The notes under the pieces are model-generated. The model was not told where the DNA came from. It worked only from the letters and a program-made list of their open reading frames with translations, and did not search any database. Shown here in pieces: positions 1 to 8,928 of a stretch of DNA of 64,000 bases (within the stretch, counting starts at the first letter, position 1; each line of letters begins with the position of its first letter). Made by a program: the position numbers and the translations under genes. Source of the DNA: Ignavibacteria bacterium (GTDB lineage Bacteria; Bacteroidota; Ignavibacteria; Ignavibacteriales; Ignavibacteriaceae); NCBI GenBank assembly GCA_017302895.1, contig JAFLBV010000001.1, positions 868,001-932,000 of the forward strand, written 5' to 3'.

Positions 1-204
1 TTCAACCAGTTCAGGGTTCGCAATGTCACCTTTTATAAATCTGTAATTTTTATGATTTTCAGAAGCCTTAAGATTTTCGAGGTTGCCTGCGTAGGTCAGT
101 TTATCGAGATTAACTATAAAAATGTCATCTCTTTTTTTCAAAAGTGCATTAACAAAATTGCTGCCGATGAAACCTGCGGCTCCTGTAACCAGAATGTTTT
201 TCAT
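1..204 (-). CDS. rmlB: dTDP-glucose 4,6-dehydratase, N-terminal part (cut by window edge)
   Basis: The first 68 codons of a gene that runs off the left edge. The start codon is ATG at 204-202. The protein opens with MKNILVTGAAGFIGSNFV, the GxxGxxG Rossmann motif of extended short-chain dehydrogenases, followed by NLDKLTYAGNLENL and then FIKGDI. This series is typical of RmlB, which converts dTDP-glucose to dTDP-4-keto-6-deoxyglucose for rhamnose and related surface sugars. The catalytic TxxxYxxxK region lies outside the window. It sits 38 bp downstream of the beta-barrel gene on the same strand. Another NAD-dependent sugar epimerase is possible, but the LDKLTYAGN segment favours RmlB. Confidence 0.85.
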   Translation of the reverse strand, partial: MKNILVTGAAGFIGSNFVNALLKKRDDIFIVNLDKLTYAGNLENLKASENHKNYRFIKGDIANPELVE

Positions 205-242
205 ACTAAGAATAATCCTTGAAATTTAGATAATTAAAAAAA

Positions 243-1010
243 TCAATAAAAGAAAAGACCAGCCAGCACCCCAACCTGAATAAAGAAGGAGTTACCCTTC
301 ACATCATTTGCGGGAAAATTATTAACTGCCACTCCGTTGTCAGCCTTCCATGTCTCACCAAAAAGGGAGAATGAATAACCTGCTCCGACTCTCAATGAGA
401 TCAGCGGATGAAGCAGGATGTCTGCATTCAGAGTGGGTGCCAAAACCATGTAGGTATTGGTATATTTCCTTCCGAGGCTTTGTGTGGTGCCAAGGGGGTC
501 ATCTTTGAAAGTTGTGAGATCGGAATTCCAGTCAACAGCTCCCTTGTGTCTGTAAATCTCGATATCCTGACCACCAATTCCAACTATTCCACCTATGGAA
601 AGTGCCCAGTTTCTGATGAAGGGGAGTGAATATTCGAGCGTTACGCCTGCAAAAGAATTTGAATAGCGGGTTTCTTTCTCGAATCCGTTTACGGTTCCTT
701 TAGAAGAGGTACCTGAGGTCATCCCGATTCCACCGAGCCGAAGGTGTTTTATGACGCCAATATAGACGAATCCGCCTCCGCCTGAAAAGTAGGAAGATTG
801 TGAGAGATCGGGTGTGCCAAATCCGGCGAGTGCACTGTTCAGTTTTGCAAGATCGGTGAACATTATTCCACCGAAGTAACCACCACCTCCACCGAACGGT
901 GAATCGAAAGCAGGGGCTCTCTCGATCGGTTCGTAGTCGTCTTCATCCGTATTTTGAGCCCAAACAACGCCAAGGGAAATAAAAAGGAGGAGTAAAAGTT
1001 TTTTTAACAC
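243..1010 (-). CDS. outer-membrane beta-barrel-like protein of unknown function
   Basis: 255 residues starting at GTG (1010-1008), seven bases after the stop of the upstream gene, so probably co-transcribed with it. A signal peptide (LKKLLLLLFISLGVVWAQ) ends near residue 19. A short acidic stretch and a glycine run (about residues 38-48) follow. The rest alternates polar and hydrophobic residues with many aromatic and glycine residues and ends in a phenylalanine/tyrosine tail (AGLFFY), as in outer-membrane barrels. No enzyme motif is visible. I do not recognise a named family. Location in the outer membrane is inferred from the signal peptide and the strand pattern. Confidence 0.7.
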   Translation of the reverse strand: MLKKLLLLLFISLGVVWAQNTDEDDYEPIERAPAFDSPFGGGGGYFGGIMFTDLAKLNSALAGFGTPDLSQSSYFSGGGGFVYIGVIKHLRLGGIGMTSGTSSKGTVNGFEKETRYSNSFAGVTLEYSLPFIRNWALSIGGIVGIGGQDIEIYRHKGAVDWNSDLTTFKDDPLGTTQSLGRKYTNTYMVLAPTLNADILLHPLISLRVGAGYSFSLFGETWKADNGVAVNNFPANDVKGNSFFIQVGVLAGLFFY

Positions 1011-1017
1011 AAATGCC

Positions 1018-2451
1018 TCAGTTCTCTGATGTATAATCTAAATAAATGTTGTAATTCCACTTGTCGAAGTAGAGGTTTCCGCCTCTCCACTCAACTTCAC
1101 CCCGCTGGAAATCGATTGTTTCACTTCGCGGGTGGATTTTTGCCGGGAAGAATTCTCCTGAGAAATCATCGTTCACTATAAAATGGTAGTTATCAGTATT
1201 GCCAAGATAGTAATATCTGACAACAGGATCATCGGAAGGTTTCAATTTGAACGATTGATCCACCGGAATCCAACCTGTCTCATTAAAGTAAACCTCCGCC
1301 CAGTCGTGAAGGTTCACCTCCGGCGGGTGGAGCATCCATCCACTCTGCCATTTTGCGGGAATTCCGTTCATTCTGCAGAGTGTTATGAAGAGAAGAGACT
1401 GAATTCCGCAGTCGCCGTGCATGTTTTGGTAGCAATAGGAAGCAATATCGGGTATGGTCGAGTATTCGAGAGCACCTGCCCACGGGATGTTGTCGTTGAT
1501 CCACTCGTAAATAAGTTTAAATTTCTTTATGGGTTCGGTTTCTCCTCCGATAATTTTCGCCGACAGAGCCTTCAGTTCATCAGTAAAGGGGATATGCGGC
1601 AATCTTTCGGCTGTATAAATGTCATACAGGTCGGAAGAGGTGTCAATGGTGTATTTTTTTGTAAAATCGATGTTGTTAAATTCCGAGTAGGCTCTGTATT
1701 TGTATTCCACTTCAAAAACCAGCGGACTGTCTTTTTCTGCGGGTGCTTCAAGATAAACGGAACGATGAGTCGTTGTATAAGGAGAAATTACAAAATTTTC
1801 ATAATTGGCTGAGATAAGCTCCACACCCGTCTGTCTGTCACGAACCTCAGCGGGATAGGGTAGCCAGCAACGCACAATTTCACCCGATGGTACGGCATTT
1901 GGTTTAACCGTAAGAGTATATTTTACCTTGATCGTTACCGGTTTAACGAGCCTGTTGTCCCGCTTTTTGCTCTCTTTTATCACATCGGGGAGCAGATCGA
2001 GCAGAAATTCATCGAGAAGATCGGGTGATTTCCCTTCAACTTCTTCCCATCTTTTCTTTGCTTCCTTGTCAATTCTGAAAAGATTTCGCGCAGCGAGCTT
2101 AAAGTATTTTTTCTCACCGTCAATCAGTTTCACTTCGAGAGCCCTTTTTGCTTCCCATGCATCCAACTGTTCATTGGTAACGGCAGGATAGTATTTAACG
2201 AGAAAAGCTTTAACTTCCTCTCTCGATTTCGTAAAATCCTTTTTTATCCGTTCCATAAGGTCGAGGGTGAACCTCAAGTCATAGACCTGAGACGGCGAGA
2301 GTTTACTGTCCGAAAGGAGACCGTAAATTTCTGAAGCGGCTTTCTTAAACTCTCCGTTTTTAAACAGATCATCAACATTTTTAAATCCTGATTGAGGAAA
2401 CGATTCAAATGAGAGTAGCATCAAAAAAAAGACCGCTGTTAAAATTTTCAT
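1018..2451 (-). CDS. secreted transglutaminase-like (cysteine protease fold) protein
   Basis: 477 residues with a signal peptide (first about 20 residues). Residues about 25-170 are charged and helical. About 175-280 form a beta-rich domain (TIKVKYTLTV onward). The C-terminal part holds the transglutaminase-like core: Cys348 in HGDCGIQ, His382 in LHDWAEVY and Asp398 in PVDQSF form the expected Cys-His-Asp triad in the right order and spacing. Members of this superfamily are usually peptidases or amidases, less often cross-linking enzymes. Export to periplasm or cell surface is inferred from the signal. It is the first gene of a minus-strand run followed by the barrel protein and rmlB. The substrate is unknown. 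Confidence 0.82.
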   Translation of the reverse strand: MKILTAVFFLMLLSFESFPQSGFKNVDDLFKNGEFKKAASEIYGLLSDSKLSPSQVYDLRFTLDLMERIKKDFTKSREEVKAFLVKYYPAVTNEQLDAWEAKRALEVKLIDGEKKYFKLAARNLFRIDKEAKKRWEEVEGKSPDLLDEFLLDLLPDVIKESKKRDNRLVKPVTIKVKYTLTVKPNAVPSGEIVRCWLPYPAEVRDRQTGVELISANYENFVISPYTTTHRSVYLEAPAEKDSPLVFEVEYKYRAYSEFNNIDFTKKYTIDTSSDLYDIYTAERLPHIPFTDELKALSAKIIGGETEPIKKFKLIYEWINDNIPWAGALEYSTIPDIASYCYQNMHGDCGIQSLLFITLCRMNGIPAKWQSGWMLHPPEVNLHDWAEVYFNETGWIPVDQSFKLKPSDDPVVRYYYLGNTDNYHFIVNDDFSGEFFPAKIHPRSETIDFQRGEVEWRGGNLYFDKWNYNIYLDYTSEN

Positions 2452-2609
2452 TTGGTACCAAAAAAATGGGTGACTTTATTCAGTTTAAACCTTGTTCTGT
2501 AACTTTCTGTCATACAGACACAAAATTAAACAACTTGATGTATTAACTTTGCATCATTAAAAAAACTACTTTAAATAACAAAAATACGATTTAATAAAAG
2601 GCTATTAAA
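2452..2609. promoter_or_regulatory. divergent promoter region
   Basis: 158 bp between the transglutaminase gene (minus) and the PqqD/ATP-grasp operon (plus). On the plus strand TAACTTTGCA at 2544-2553 fits the TAnnTTTG -7 element of Bacteroidota and lies 56 bases before the ATG. No clear TTG occurs at the -33 distance. On the minus strand TAATTTTG (2528-2521) fits the same consensus. A small inverted repeat TCTGT-CAT-ACAGA spans 2506-2518 between them. The promoter assignment is inferred from pattern only. Confidence 0.35.
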
Positions 2610-3449
2610 ATGAAAAAATATTTGCTGCTTTCATTTGCACTTTTTTCATTCACACTTCTGCCACAGTTTCAATTACAATGGACTTCTTCGGGGCTTCCCT
2701 ACTCAAAGCTTTCGGGATGGATGAACTTTGAGAAACAGGGAGATAACTGGTTAAAAAGAATTTATACTATCGACAGCACACGGTTCGATATAATGCAAAC
2801 CGGCTTTTCAACAACTGTGCAGTACTCATACATTTTTAGCAATCCCGAGAGACTTGCAGGGGCACAGTTGTATTCACTGCAACAGGATTTAAATGGGAAC
2901 GGCTTTGTAGATGCCTACATACTTGCTTACAACGGAGTTTCCACCAATTACAGACAGTCCTTTAAAATAGTTGATCTTGCATCCGGTGATGTACTCATGG
3001 AAAAGAACGACCCGAATTTTTATTACAATTATCCCAGTGTCTCAGACATAAACAATGACGGTTTGCTGGAGTTGGTAGTTGTAAAGTATGAATATCCACT
3101 GTTTGGTAATTTTTTCTACGAAGTCTATTCAACGGGCGCAACAGGAGTGGGTGCTGACGGAAAGATCGAATACGGTTTTAAGTTAATGCAAAATTATCCA
3201 AACCCCTTTAATCCCGAGACAAAAATAGAATTCAGTCTTGAAAAAGCATCTCCTGTTTCGCTCGTGGTTTATGATATGAACGGAGCTAAAGTAAAAACAT
3301 TGCTTCAAAATGAAATGCCTGCCGGCGTACAAAGCGTTCAATGGGATGGTTCAAACGATTCAGGAATACGGGTGCCTACCGGTGTTTATATGTACACACT
3401 CACCACGGGCAACACTTCCCAAACAAAAAAAATGATTATTCTTAAATAG
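2610..3449 (+). CDS. secreted protein with type IX (type A) C-terminal sorting domain
   Basis: 279 residues: a signal peptide (about 1-18), a middle region with two Asp/Asn-rich loops of FG-GAP/VCBS type (DLNGNGFVDAY near residue 94 and DINNDGLLELVV near 149), then a sorting domain of about 85 residues. The latter starts at MQNYPNPFNPETKIEFSL and ends TKKMIILK, the form cleaved and attached by the type IX secretion machinery. The FG-GAP-like loops suggest calcium binding or a beta-propeller fragment, but the region is too short for a complete propeller. It ends 11 bases before the PqqD-like gene, so it probably is the first gene of that operon and may be its substrate or surface partner (inference). 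Confidence 0.8.
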   Translation: MKKYLLLSFALFSFTLLPQFQLQWTSSGLPYSKLSGWMNFEKQGDNWLKRIYTIDSTRFDIMQTGFSTTVQYSYIFSNPERLAGAQLYSLQQDLNGNGFVDAYILAYNGVSTNYRQSFKIVDLASGDVLMEKNDPNFYYNYPSVSDINNDGLLELVVVKYEYPLFGNFFYEVYSTGATGVGADGKIEYGFKLMQNYPNPFNPETKIEFSLEKASPVSLVVYDMNGAKVKTLLQNEMPAGVQSVQWDGSNDSGIRVPTGVYMYTLTTGNTSQTKKMIILK

Positions 3450-3460
3450 GAGAAATATAT

Positions 3461-3715
3461 ATGCGTCAGTTTGAAGTGCCCGGATATGCTGCTGTAAGTG
3501 ATACAGGTTTTGTGTTTCTTGGAAATACCGGTGAAACCTTTAATATGAATGAGATTGCGAAAGAGATATATGAAATGATCCACCGGAACCATAATACCGA
3601 TGAGATATTCACTTACATTCTTCAAAATTATGAAGTTGACAAACAAACCTTTGAAAGAGATTTCGAAGATTACATTAATCGATTATTATCTTTCGGACTT
3701 GTAAAAGAGATATGA
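3461..3715 (+). CDS. PqqD-like small protein
   Basis: 84 residues. The pattern is a beta hairpin at the N-terminus (FEVPGYAAVSDTGFVFLG), a turn, then FNMNEIAKEIYEMI and two further helices ending YINRLLSFGLVKEI. This matches the PqqD/RiPP-recognition fold, a winged-helix-like domain that in known systems binds precursor peptides and hands them to modifying enzymes. A good AGGAG ribosome site precedes the ATG. The stop codon overlaps the next start by four bases (ATGA), so translation with the ATP-grasp ligase is coupled. No separate precursor peptide is visible nearby. PqqD-like proteins also occur outside RiPP clusters, so the role is open. Confidence 0.75.
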   Translation: MRQFEVPGYAAVSDTGFVFLGNTGETFNMNEIAKEIYEMIHRNHNTDEIFTYILQNYEVDKQTFERDFEDYINRLLSFGLVKEI

Positions 3716-4746
3716 AAATAGCAGTAACCGGCTTAAACGCCACAGATAATCCCGGTCCCGGTATTCCGGTAATGCGAAGCCTGCAAGAGGCCGGTATCCC
3801 CGACCTTAAATTAATTGGCTTAATTTATGATTCCCTTGAACCGGGGATCTATATGGATAATGCGGCTGACAAGTGTTACCAGATTCCGTATCCCTCCTCG
3901 GGGTTGGATGCTTTATACGACAGGATAGCTTATATCCACAGTATCGAAAAAATCGATATGATAATCCCTACACTTGACAGTGAACTCTATGGCTTTGTGA
4001 AGCTTGAACCGAAGCTGAATGCACTCGGCATCAAGACATTTCTGCCAACGGTAGAGCAACTCAACATCAGAGGGAAGGACAAGTTGTTCGGCTTTTGCAA
4101 AGCGAACGGTATAGCGGTGCCAAAAAACACCCTCGCAACATCCATACAGGACCTCTACTCGATCCCCTCGGAGTTCAGCTACCCTGTGGTTATAAAGGGG
4201 ATATTCTACGAGGCTTACATTGCAAACAATTTTGAAGAGGCAACTGCCCACTTTAAAAAACTTGCGAATAAATGGGGCTATCCAATAATTATCCAGGAGT
4301 TTGTAAAAGGTTCTGAATATAATGTGGTTGCTCTCGGTGACGGCGAAGGCGGAATGACCGGAGCTGTACCGATGAAAAAACTTTACATAACCGACAAGGG
4401 GAAGGGGTGGTCGGGAGTTACAATCACCGAGCCGGCACTTCTTGAAATATCGAGGAAAGTAATCTCGAAAATCAAATGGAAAAGCGGGATGGAACTCGAG
4501 TTTATGAAATCTGAATCAACGGGTGAATACTATCTCCTTGAAATTAACCCAAGATTCCCCGCATGGGTATATCTGGCACCCGGTGCGGGACAAAACCTTC
4601 CCGCTGCTATGGTTAAAATGGCTAACGGTGAGAAGGTTACCCCTTTCACAGATTATACAGTCGGTAAAATGTTTGTAAGATGCTCATGGGACCTCCTCGC
4701 AGATGTCTCCAAACTTGCTCAAATTTCCACTTTAGGAGTTATTTAA
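3712..4746 (+). CDS. ATP-grasp ligase (carbamoyl-phosphate-synthase/PylC-like)
   Basis: 344 residues. The N-terminal Rossmann-like domain (MKIAVTGLNATDNPGPG, residues 1-110) is followed by an ATP-grasp core: PVVIKGIFYEA with the ATP-binding lysine, then IIQEFVKGSEYNVVAL, and MELEFMKSE / YYLLEINPRFPAW, whose Glu and Asn residues bind magnesium. Such enzymes join a carboxylate, through an acyl-phosphate, to an amine, thiol or another small nucleophile. The substrate cannot be read from sequence. It starts inside the PqqD-like gene (4-base overlap) and ends one base before the decarboxylase gene, so the three proteins very likely work together. PylC-like amino-acid ligation is a possible analogy. 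Confidence 0.85.
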   Translation: MKIAVTGLNATDNPGPGIPVMRSLQEAGIPDLKLIGLIYDSLEPGIYMDNAADKCYQIPYPSSGLDALYDRIAYIHSIEKIDMIIPTLDSELYGFVKLEPKLNALGIKTFLPTVEQLNIRGKDKLFGFCKANGIAVPKNTLATSIQDLYSIPSEFSYPVVIKGIFYEAYIANNFEEATAHFKKLANKWGYPIIIQEFVKGSEYNVVALGDGEGGMTGAVPMKKLYITDKGKGWSGVTITEPALLEISRKVISKIKWKSGMELEFMKSESTGEYYLLEINPRFPAWVYLAPGAGQNLPAAMVKMANGEKVTPFTDYTVGKMFVRCSWDLLADVSKLAQISTLGVI

Positions 4747-4747
4747 A

Positions 4748-6109
4748 ATGGCAGATAAAAAAAGATACGAACGCCCCGTAGTGCTGAAACAGTTTTCGGG
4801 ATTTATGAATAAATTTGGTTCAAGACCTGTAAATACACCAAAAACAAATATTGATGGAATTCCTGTAAGTGAGCTCACTGCAAAATATGGCTCTCCTCTT
4901 TTCGTTATTTCTGAAAGAAAAATCAGGGAAAATCAAAAGAAAGCTAACAGAATATTTAAAACCCGCTATCCAAAAGTGCAGTTTGCATGGTCATACAAAA
5001 CAAACTACCTGAATGCAGTCTGCTCGGTTTTCCATCAGGAAGGTTCATGGGCGGAAGTGGTGTCAGGATTTGAATATGACAAGGCACGCCGTCTTGGTGT
5101 GAAAGGGGAACATATCCTTTTCAACGGTCCCGATAAGGACAAAGTATCACTTAAAAGAGCAATAAACGAAGGTGCAAAGATACACATCGACCACTTTGAT
5201 GAACTTTATGACATAATTGAGCTTGCTGAGGAAACAGGGAAAAAAGCCCAGGTGGCTATCAGGGTTAATATGGATACAGGAATTTATCCAAAGTGGGACA
5301 GATTCGGCTTTAACTATGAGAACGGTGAAGCAAAACAGGCTCTTCGGAGGATTATTACTTCCACCGGCTTAAATCTTGTCGGACTGCATACCCACATCGG
5401 CACCTATATGATGAGTGCTGACGCTTACAAAATTGCCGGCGATAAAATGGTTGAACTCGCATCCTGGCTCAAAAAAGAGTACAATCATGTTCTCGACTAT
5501 ATAGATCTCGGGGGTGGATTTCCATCGAACAACACACTAAATGGTCAGTATCTCCCTGCAGAACAGATTTTACCATCCATTGAACAGTTTGCGGATGCAA
5601 TTACAACTTCCCTGTTGGAGCTCCCTTATGCGAAAGATGAATTGCCGATGCTCGTTCTTGAAACGGGAAGAGCCCTGATCGACGACACAGCACATCTTCT
5701 CTCAACTGTTCTTGCCATGAAACGGCTTTCAGACGGCAGAAGAGCCATGATAATCGATGCAGGTGTGAATCTGCTTTTCACACGATTCTGGTACAAACAC
5801 CAGATCACCCCCGCTCAGGACAGTGGAATGATGACCGAAGATACTGCCATCTACGGACCGCTTTGCATGAATATCGACTGCATTGCGGAGAGTATTACAC
5901 TTCCCGTTATGAAAAAGGGTGATCAACTGGTTATAGATTATGTCGGTGCATACGATATGACCCAATGGATGCAGTTCATCCAGATGAGACCGAATGTGGT
6001 CATGATCATGGAAGATAAAACAGTCGAACTGATCAGAGAAGCAGAGACGATTGACTATTTGATGACAAACGAAAGAATCCCTGAAAAACTTAAGAACTTC
6101 AAACTGTAA
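4748..6109 (+). CDS. fold-III PLP-dependent amino-acid decarboxylase (LysA/ODC-like)
   Basis: 453 residues with all key elements of the alanine-racemase-fold decarboxylases: PLP lysine Lys84 in WSYKTNY, His216 in HTHIGTY, the phosphate-binding loop DLGGGFPS (253-260), Glu305-Gly307-Arg308 in LETGRAL, and the dimer-interface motif GPLCMNID with Cys373 and Asp377, then GAYDM near 401. It should be catalytically active. Family members decarboxylate diaminopimelate, ornithine, arginine or carboxynorspermidine. This one diverges from standard LysA (FAWSYKTN instead of YAVKAN-type), and its place in an operon with an ATP-grasp enzyme and no lysine genes argues against housekeeping lysine synthesis. 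The substrate is unknown. Confidence 0.85.
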   Translation: MADKKRYERPVVLKQFSGFMNKFGSRPVNTPKTNIDGIPVSELTAKYGSPLFVISERKIRENQKKANRIFKTRYPKVQFAWSYKTNYLNAVCSVFHQEGSWAEVVSGFEYDKARRLGVKGEHILFNGPDKDKVSLKRAINEGAKIHIDHFDELYDIIELAEETGKKAQVAIRVNMDTGIYPKWDRFGFNYENGEAKQALRRIITSTGLNLVGLHTHIGTYMMSADAYKIAGDKMVELASWLKKEYNHVLDYIDLGGGFPSNNTLNGQYLPAEQILPSIEQFADAITTSLLELPYAKDELPMLVLETGRALIDDTAHLLSTVLAMKRLSDGRRAMIIDAGVNLLFTRFWYKHQITPAQDSGMMTEDTAIYGPLCMNIDCIAESITLPVMKKGDQLVIDYVGAYDMTQWMQFIQMRPNVVMIMEDKTVELIREAETIDYLMTNERIPEKLKNFKL

Positions 6110-6118
6110 AGGTTTTCT

Positions 6119-8257
6119 GTGCAATTCTTTCTGAATTCAGTTTTCTTCAGCTACAGCCAGATCCTGTTTTCCAACAGGAGATGGCTGGGGGCTGTTGTGC
6201 TATTGGCAACTTTCGCATCGCCCAAAATCGCTCTTATGTCACTCCTCGGGGTGATTCTGAGCAATTATACTGCTTATCTGCTCAGGTTTGAACCGGCAAA
6301 AATAGAATCGGGATTCTACGGATTCAATGGAATTCTCTTCGGGGCAGCCACCGTTTTCTATTATGAACTGACGCCTTTGTTCCTGCTCCTCATTCCGCTG
6401 TTCGTTGTCATATCGTTTCTTATATCCGCTGTGCTCGAGAATCACCTTGCGGTTACATTTAATCTGCCCGGTCTTAGCCTTCCATTTGTGATTACGGTTT
6501 TTATCTATATCGTATTTCTGGGGAATTATTCAGACATTCAACTCGCTCAAAACCAGACGGATGTTCAATATTTCTCATTCCTGCCTGTATTAGTCAAGAA
6601 TTATTTCAAGTCACTTGCCCTGATTTACTTTCAGCCGAACATCATTACGGGTGTTATCATTGCACTTGCGATTCTTGTTTTCTCGAGGGCTTTGTTTGTT
6701 CTCAGCATTACCTCCTTTTTCCTCTCGGGACTGGTGCTCCAATTGCTCCTCCCGGGGCAGTCTGAAAGCCTCGCTATAATTGTTGGATTTAATGCCATTA
6801 TTACCGCTTTTGCCCTTGGCGGAAGTCTCGTACTCCCCTCGGGGAAGAGTTTTATGCTTACTCTTTTTGCGACTGCTGTGATCGTTCTTATGACGGGTTT
6901 TTTCTCGATTCTCCTGACAGGTTACGGATTGCCTGTGCTCGTGCTCCCCTTTAATTTTGTTACACTTGCTACCATCTACAGTCTAAAATTCAGAAAAGAC
7001 CAGACGGATCTTGTCTTGCTCTACTTCAAACCGGGTTCACCTGAAGAGAATTTGTATTACCATCAGAACAGGCAGGCAAGATTCGACAATTTTAAGTTGT
7101 TCTTCCCTGAACTCCCCGTTTGGGGTGAGTGGACCATCTCTCAGGCGTTTGACGGTGAATACACTCACAAGGACAAATGGAGATATGCATGGGATTTCAT
7201 TCTCACCGAGGACGGCAAGCAGTTTGAGAATGAAGGTGATGTAGTGGAAGACTATTTTTGCTACGGACTTCCTGTCTGTGCCCCCTTGCATGGCAAGGTT
7301 GTAAAGGTGGTTGACGGAATTCCTGACAATGTCATCGGTGAATCAAATATTGCGAAAAACTGGGGAAACACCATTGTAATCGACCACAGCGAAGGGCTCT
7401 ATTCTGCACTCTCGCACCTTAAACCGGGCTCGATAAAAGTCGAGGAAGGTCAGATAGTCGATAAAGGGGATATTATCGCTGCATGTGGAAACAGCGGAAG
7501 ATCGCCATACCCTCACCTTCACTTCCAGTTCCAGATTGATGACACAATCGGAGGACACACTCACAAGTTCCCGTTCGCATTTTATCTTGAAAAAAGTGAA
7601 GGGGAGCTTGCTCTGAAATCATTCGATTATCCGAAGGTTAATTCCATGGTTCAGAATCTGGAAAAACACAAAACCCTCGCAAAAGCTTTCGATTTCAGAT
7701 TTGGTGAAACCTACAAATTTGAATATCAGCACAAAGGTGAGACAAAGCTTGAGGAGTGGAAAATCGGGATTGACATCACCAGTACCAAATATATTGAATC
7801 AACTGCCGGTGCGGTTGCTTATATTTACACATCGGGAAAAGTTTTCTATTTTAGCAGTTTCTCGGGTAACCGAGACTGTGCCCTCTACTATTTCTACCTT
7901 GCAGCGATGCAGGCTCCGTTAAGTTATCACGAGGGATTGATCTGGGAAGATTCCTACAGCATTTCGGAACTACCTGTCGGTTTTGTCCGCTTTCTTTCCG
8001 AGTTTTTCATCTTTTTTGGTACTTTTATCCATTCAAAAGGAAATTTCAAGTATCACAAAAATGAAGATGAAAAAGAGATGAGATTAAAGGGTGAAATATC
8101 ACTTACCGGTAATTTCCTGTTTGCCTGGTTTAACCGTCACTACAAAACAGAGGTGGTGGTTAATGATGACGGGCAGATCGAGTCTTTCAGCTTCGATCAG
8201 CAGGGAAAAGATAAGATTTTTGTCAAAAGTATTATAAACGAGGAAGAAGATAAATGA
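6119..8257 (+). CDS. urea-transporter-like membrane protein fused to an M23-type peptidase domain
   Basis: 712 residues with a GTG start nine bases after the previous stop. Residues 1 to about 300 are a chain of membrane segments with the urea-transporter repeat signature: YGFNGILFGAA in the first half and IVGFNAIITAFALG in the second. A second domain (about 340-480) resembles LytM/M23 endopeptidases: His433 in LSHL, and His466/His468 in PHLHF. The first zinc motif, normally HxxxD, is altered: THKDKWRYAWDF has His350 and Asp359 nine apart, so activity is uncertain. About 230 further residues have no recognised domain. It is one uninterrupted frame, so not an assembly artefact. It overlaps the TPR gene by four bases. 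Confidence 0.82.
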   Translation: MQFFLNSVFFSYSQILFSNRRWLGAVVLLATFASPKIALMSLLGVILSNYTAYLLRFEPAKIESGFYGFNGILFGAATVFYYELTPLFLLLIPLFVVISFLISAVLENHLAVTFNLPGLSLPFVITVFIYIVFLGNYSDIQLAQNQTDVQYFSFLPVLVKNYFKSLALIYFQPNIITGVIIALAILVFSRALFVLSITSFFLSGLVLQLLLPGQSESLAIIVGFNAIITAFALGGSLVLPSGKSFMLTLFATAVIVLMTGFFSILLTGYGLPVLVLPFNFVTLATIYSLKFRKDQTDLVLLYFKPGSPEENLYYHQNRQARFDNFKLFFPELPVWGEWTISQAFDGEYTHKDKWRYAWDFILTEDGKQFENEGDVVEDYFCYGLPVCAPLHGKVVKVVDGIPDNVIGESNIAKNWGNTIVIDHSEGLYSALSHLKPGSIKVEEGQIVDKGDIIAACGNSGRSPYPHLHFQFQIDDTIGGHTHKFPFAFYLEKSEGELALKSFDYPKVNSMVQNLEKHKTLAKAFDFRFGETYKFEYQHKGETKLEEWKIGIDITSTKYIESTAGAVAYIYTSGKVFYFSSFSGNRDCALYYFYLAAMQAPLSYHEGLIWEDSYSISELPVGFVRFLSEFFIFFGTFIHSKGNFKYHKNEDEKEMRLKGEISLTGNFLFAWFNRHYKTEVVVNDDGQIESFSFDQQGKDKIFVKSIINEEEDK

Positions 8258-8928
8258 AAAAATTCGCTGCTCTCAGCATCACGGCAATTGTTATCGTAAT
8301 CGGTTTCTTTGCCGTCGATATTGCATCTCAGGTAAATAAAGACCTGACCTGGGCATTCAACCAGTCGATTGATCTCGAAAAAGATGGTAAAATAAAGGAG
8401 GCGATCGCTGTTCTCGACGAATTTTATGTCGCAAATAAAACAAGTTATCTCCTGAATCTCCGGTTGGGATACTTGAACTATTATGATTCGGCTTTTACAA
8501 AATCAACAGCTTATTATGAAGCTGCCATTAAATTAAAACCGGCAAGCATCGAAGCCAGGCTGGGTCTCAGACTGCCATACGCAAAAAACAACGAGTGGGC
8601 AAAGGTTGAAGAACTTTACAACCAGATAATTAAACTTGACCCCAACAACAAGGAAGCAAATCTCCGCCTCGGACAGATTTATTACTACAAGGGACTCGCA
8701 AAATTCAATGAATCTTTCGTAAAAGCCAAACCAGACTGGGAAAAGTCGAAAGCATATCTTGAGAGAGTGTTGAACCCTTATCCAAGCGATTATGAAGCCA
8801 ACCTCGCTTACGGTTATACTATGTTTGCCCTCGGCTACAACGACAAAGCAAGAGAAAGTTTTAACAATGTGCTTTTAGTCAGCAAGGGTGACACACTCGC
8901 CATAAAAGGGTTGGGACTTATTAAATGA
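8254..8928 (+). CDS. tetratricopeptide-repeat protein
   Basis: 224 residues with an N-terminal hydrophobic segment (about 5-25; signal or membrane anchor) and then TPR helices covering the rest. Clear repeat signatures are IEARLGLRLPYAKNNEWAKV, KEANLRLGQIYYYKGLAKF and YEANLAYGYTMFALGYNDKA. TPR proteins act as scaffolds; this one is predicted to face the periplasm. It overlaps both the preceding and the following gene by ATGA, so its synthesis is tied to that of the channel/M23 protein and of the beta-barrel. It may bridge inner-membrane and outer-membrane parts of the same assembly (inference). Confidence 0.82.
   Translation: MKKFAALSITAIVIVIGFFAVDIASQVNKDLTWAFNQSIDLEKDGKIKEAIAVLDEFYVANKTSYLLNLRLGYLNYYDSAFTKSTAYYEAAIKLKPASIEARLGLRLPYAKNNEWAKVEELYNQIIKLDPNNKEANLRLGQIYYYKGLAKFNESFVKAKPDWEKSKAYLERVLNPYPSDYEANLAYGYTMFALGYNDKARESFNNVLLVSKGDTLAIKGLGLIK

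Noticed and set aside
1183..1812. 209-codon plus-strand frame inside the transglutaminase gene
   Set aside because: It is antisense to a gene with a clear signal peptide and catalytic triad, has no recognisable domain and no ribosome site.
2610..3715. Idea that the PqqD-like protein belongs to a classical PQQ or lasso-peptide cluster
   Set aside because: No pqqA/B/C/E, no radical SAM enzyme, no asparagine-synthetase or transglutaminase B2 partner, and no small precursor frame in this stretch.
4748..6109. Call as standard diaminopimelate decarboxylase lysA
   Set aside because: The catalytic residues fit the family, but the operon has no lysine genes and the sequence near Lys84 and around 216-260 is unusual. 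The substrate is therefore left open.
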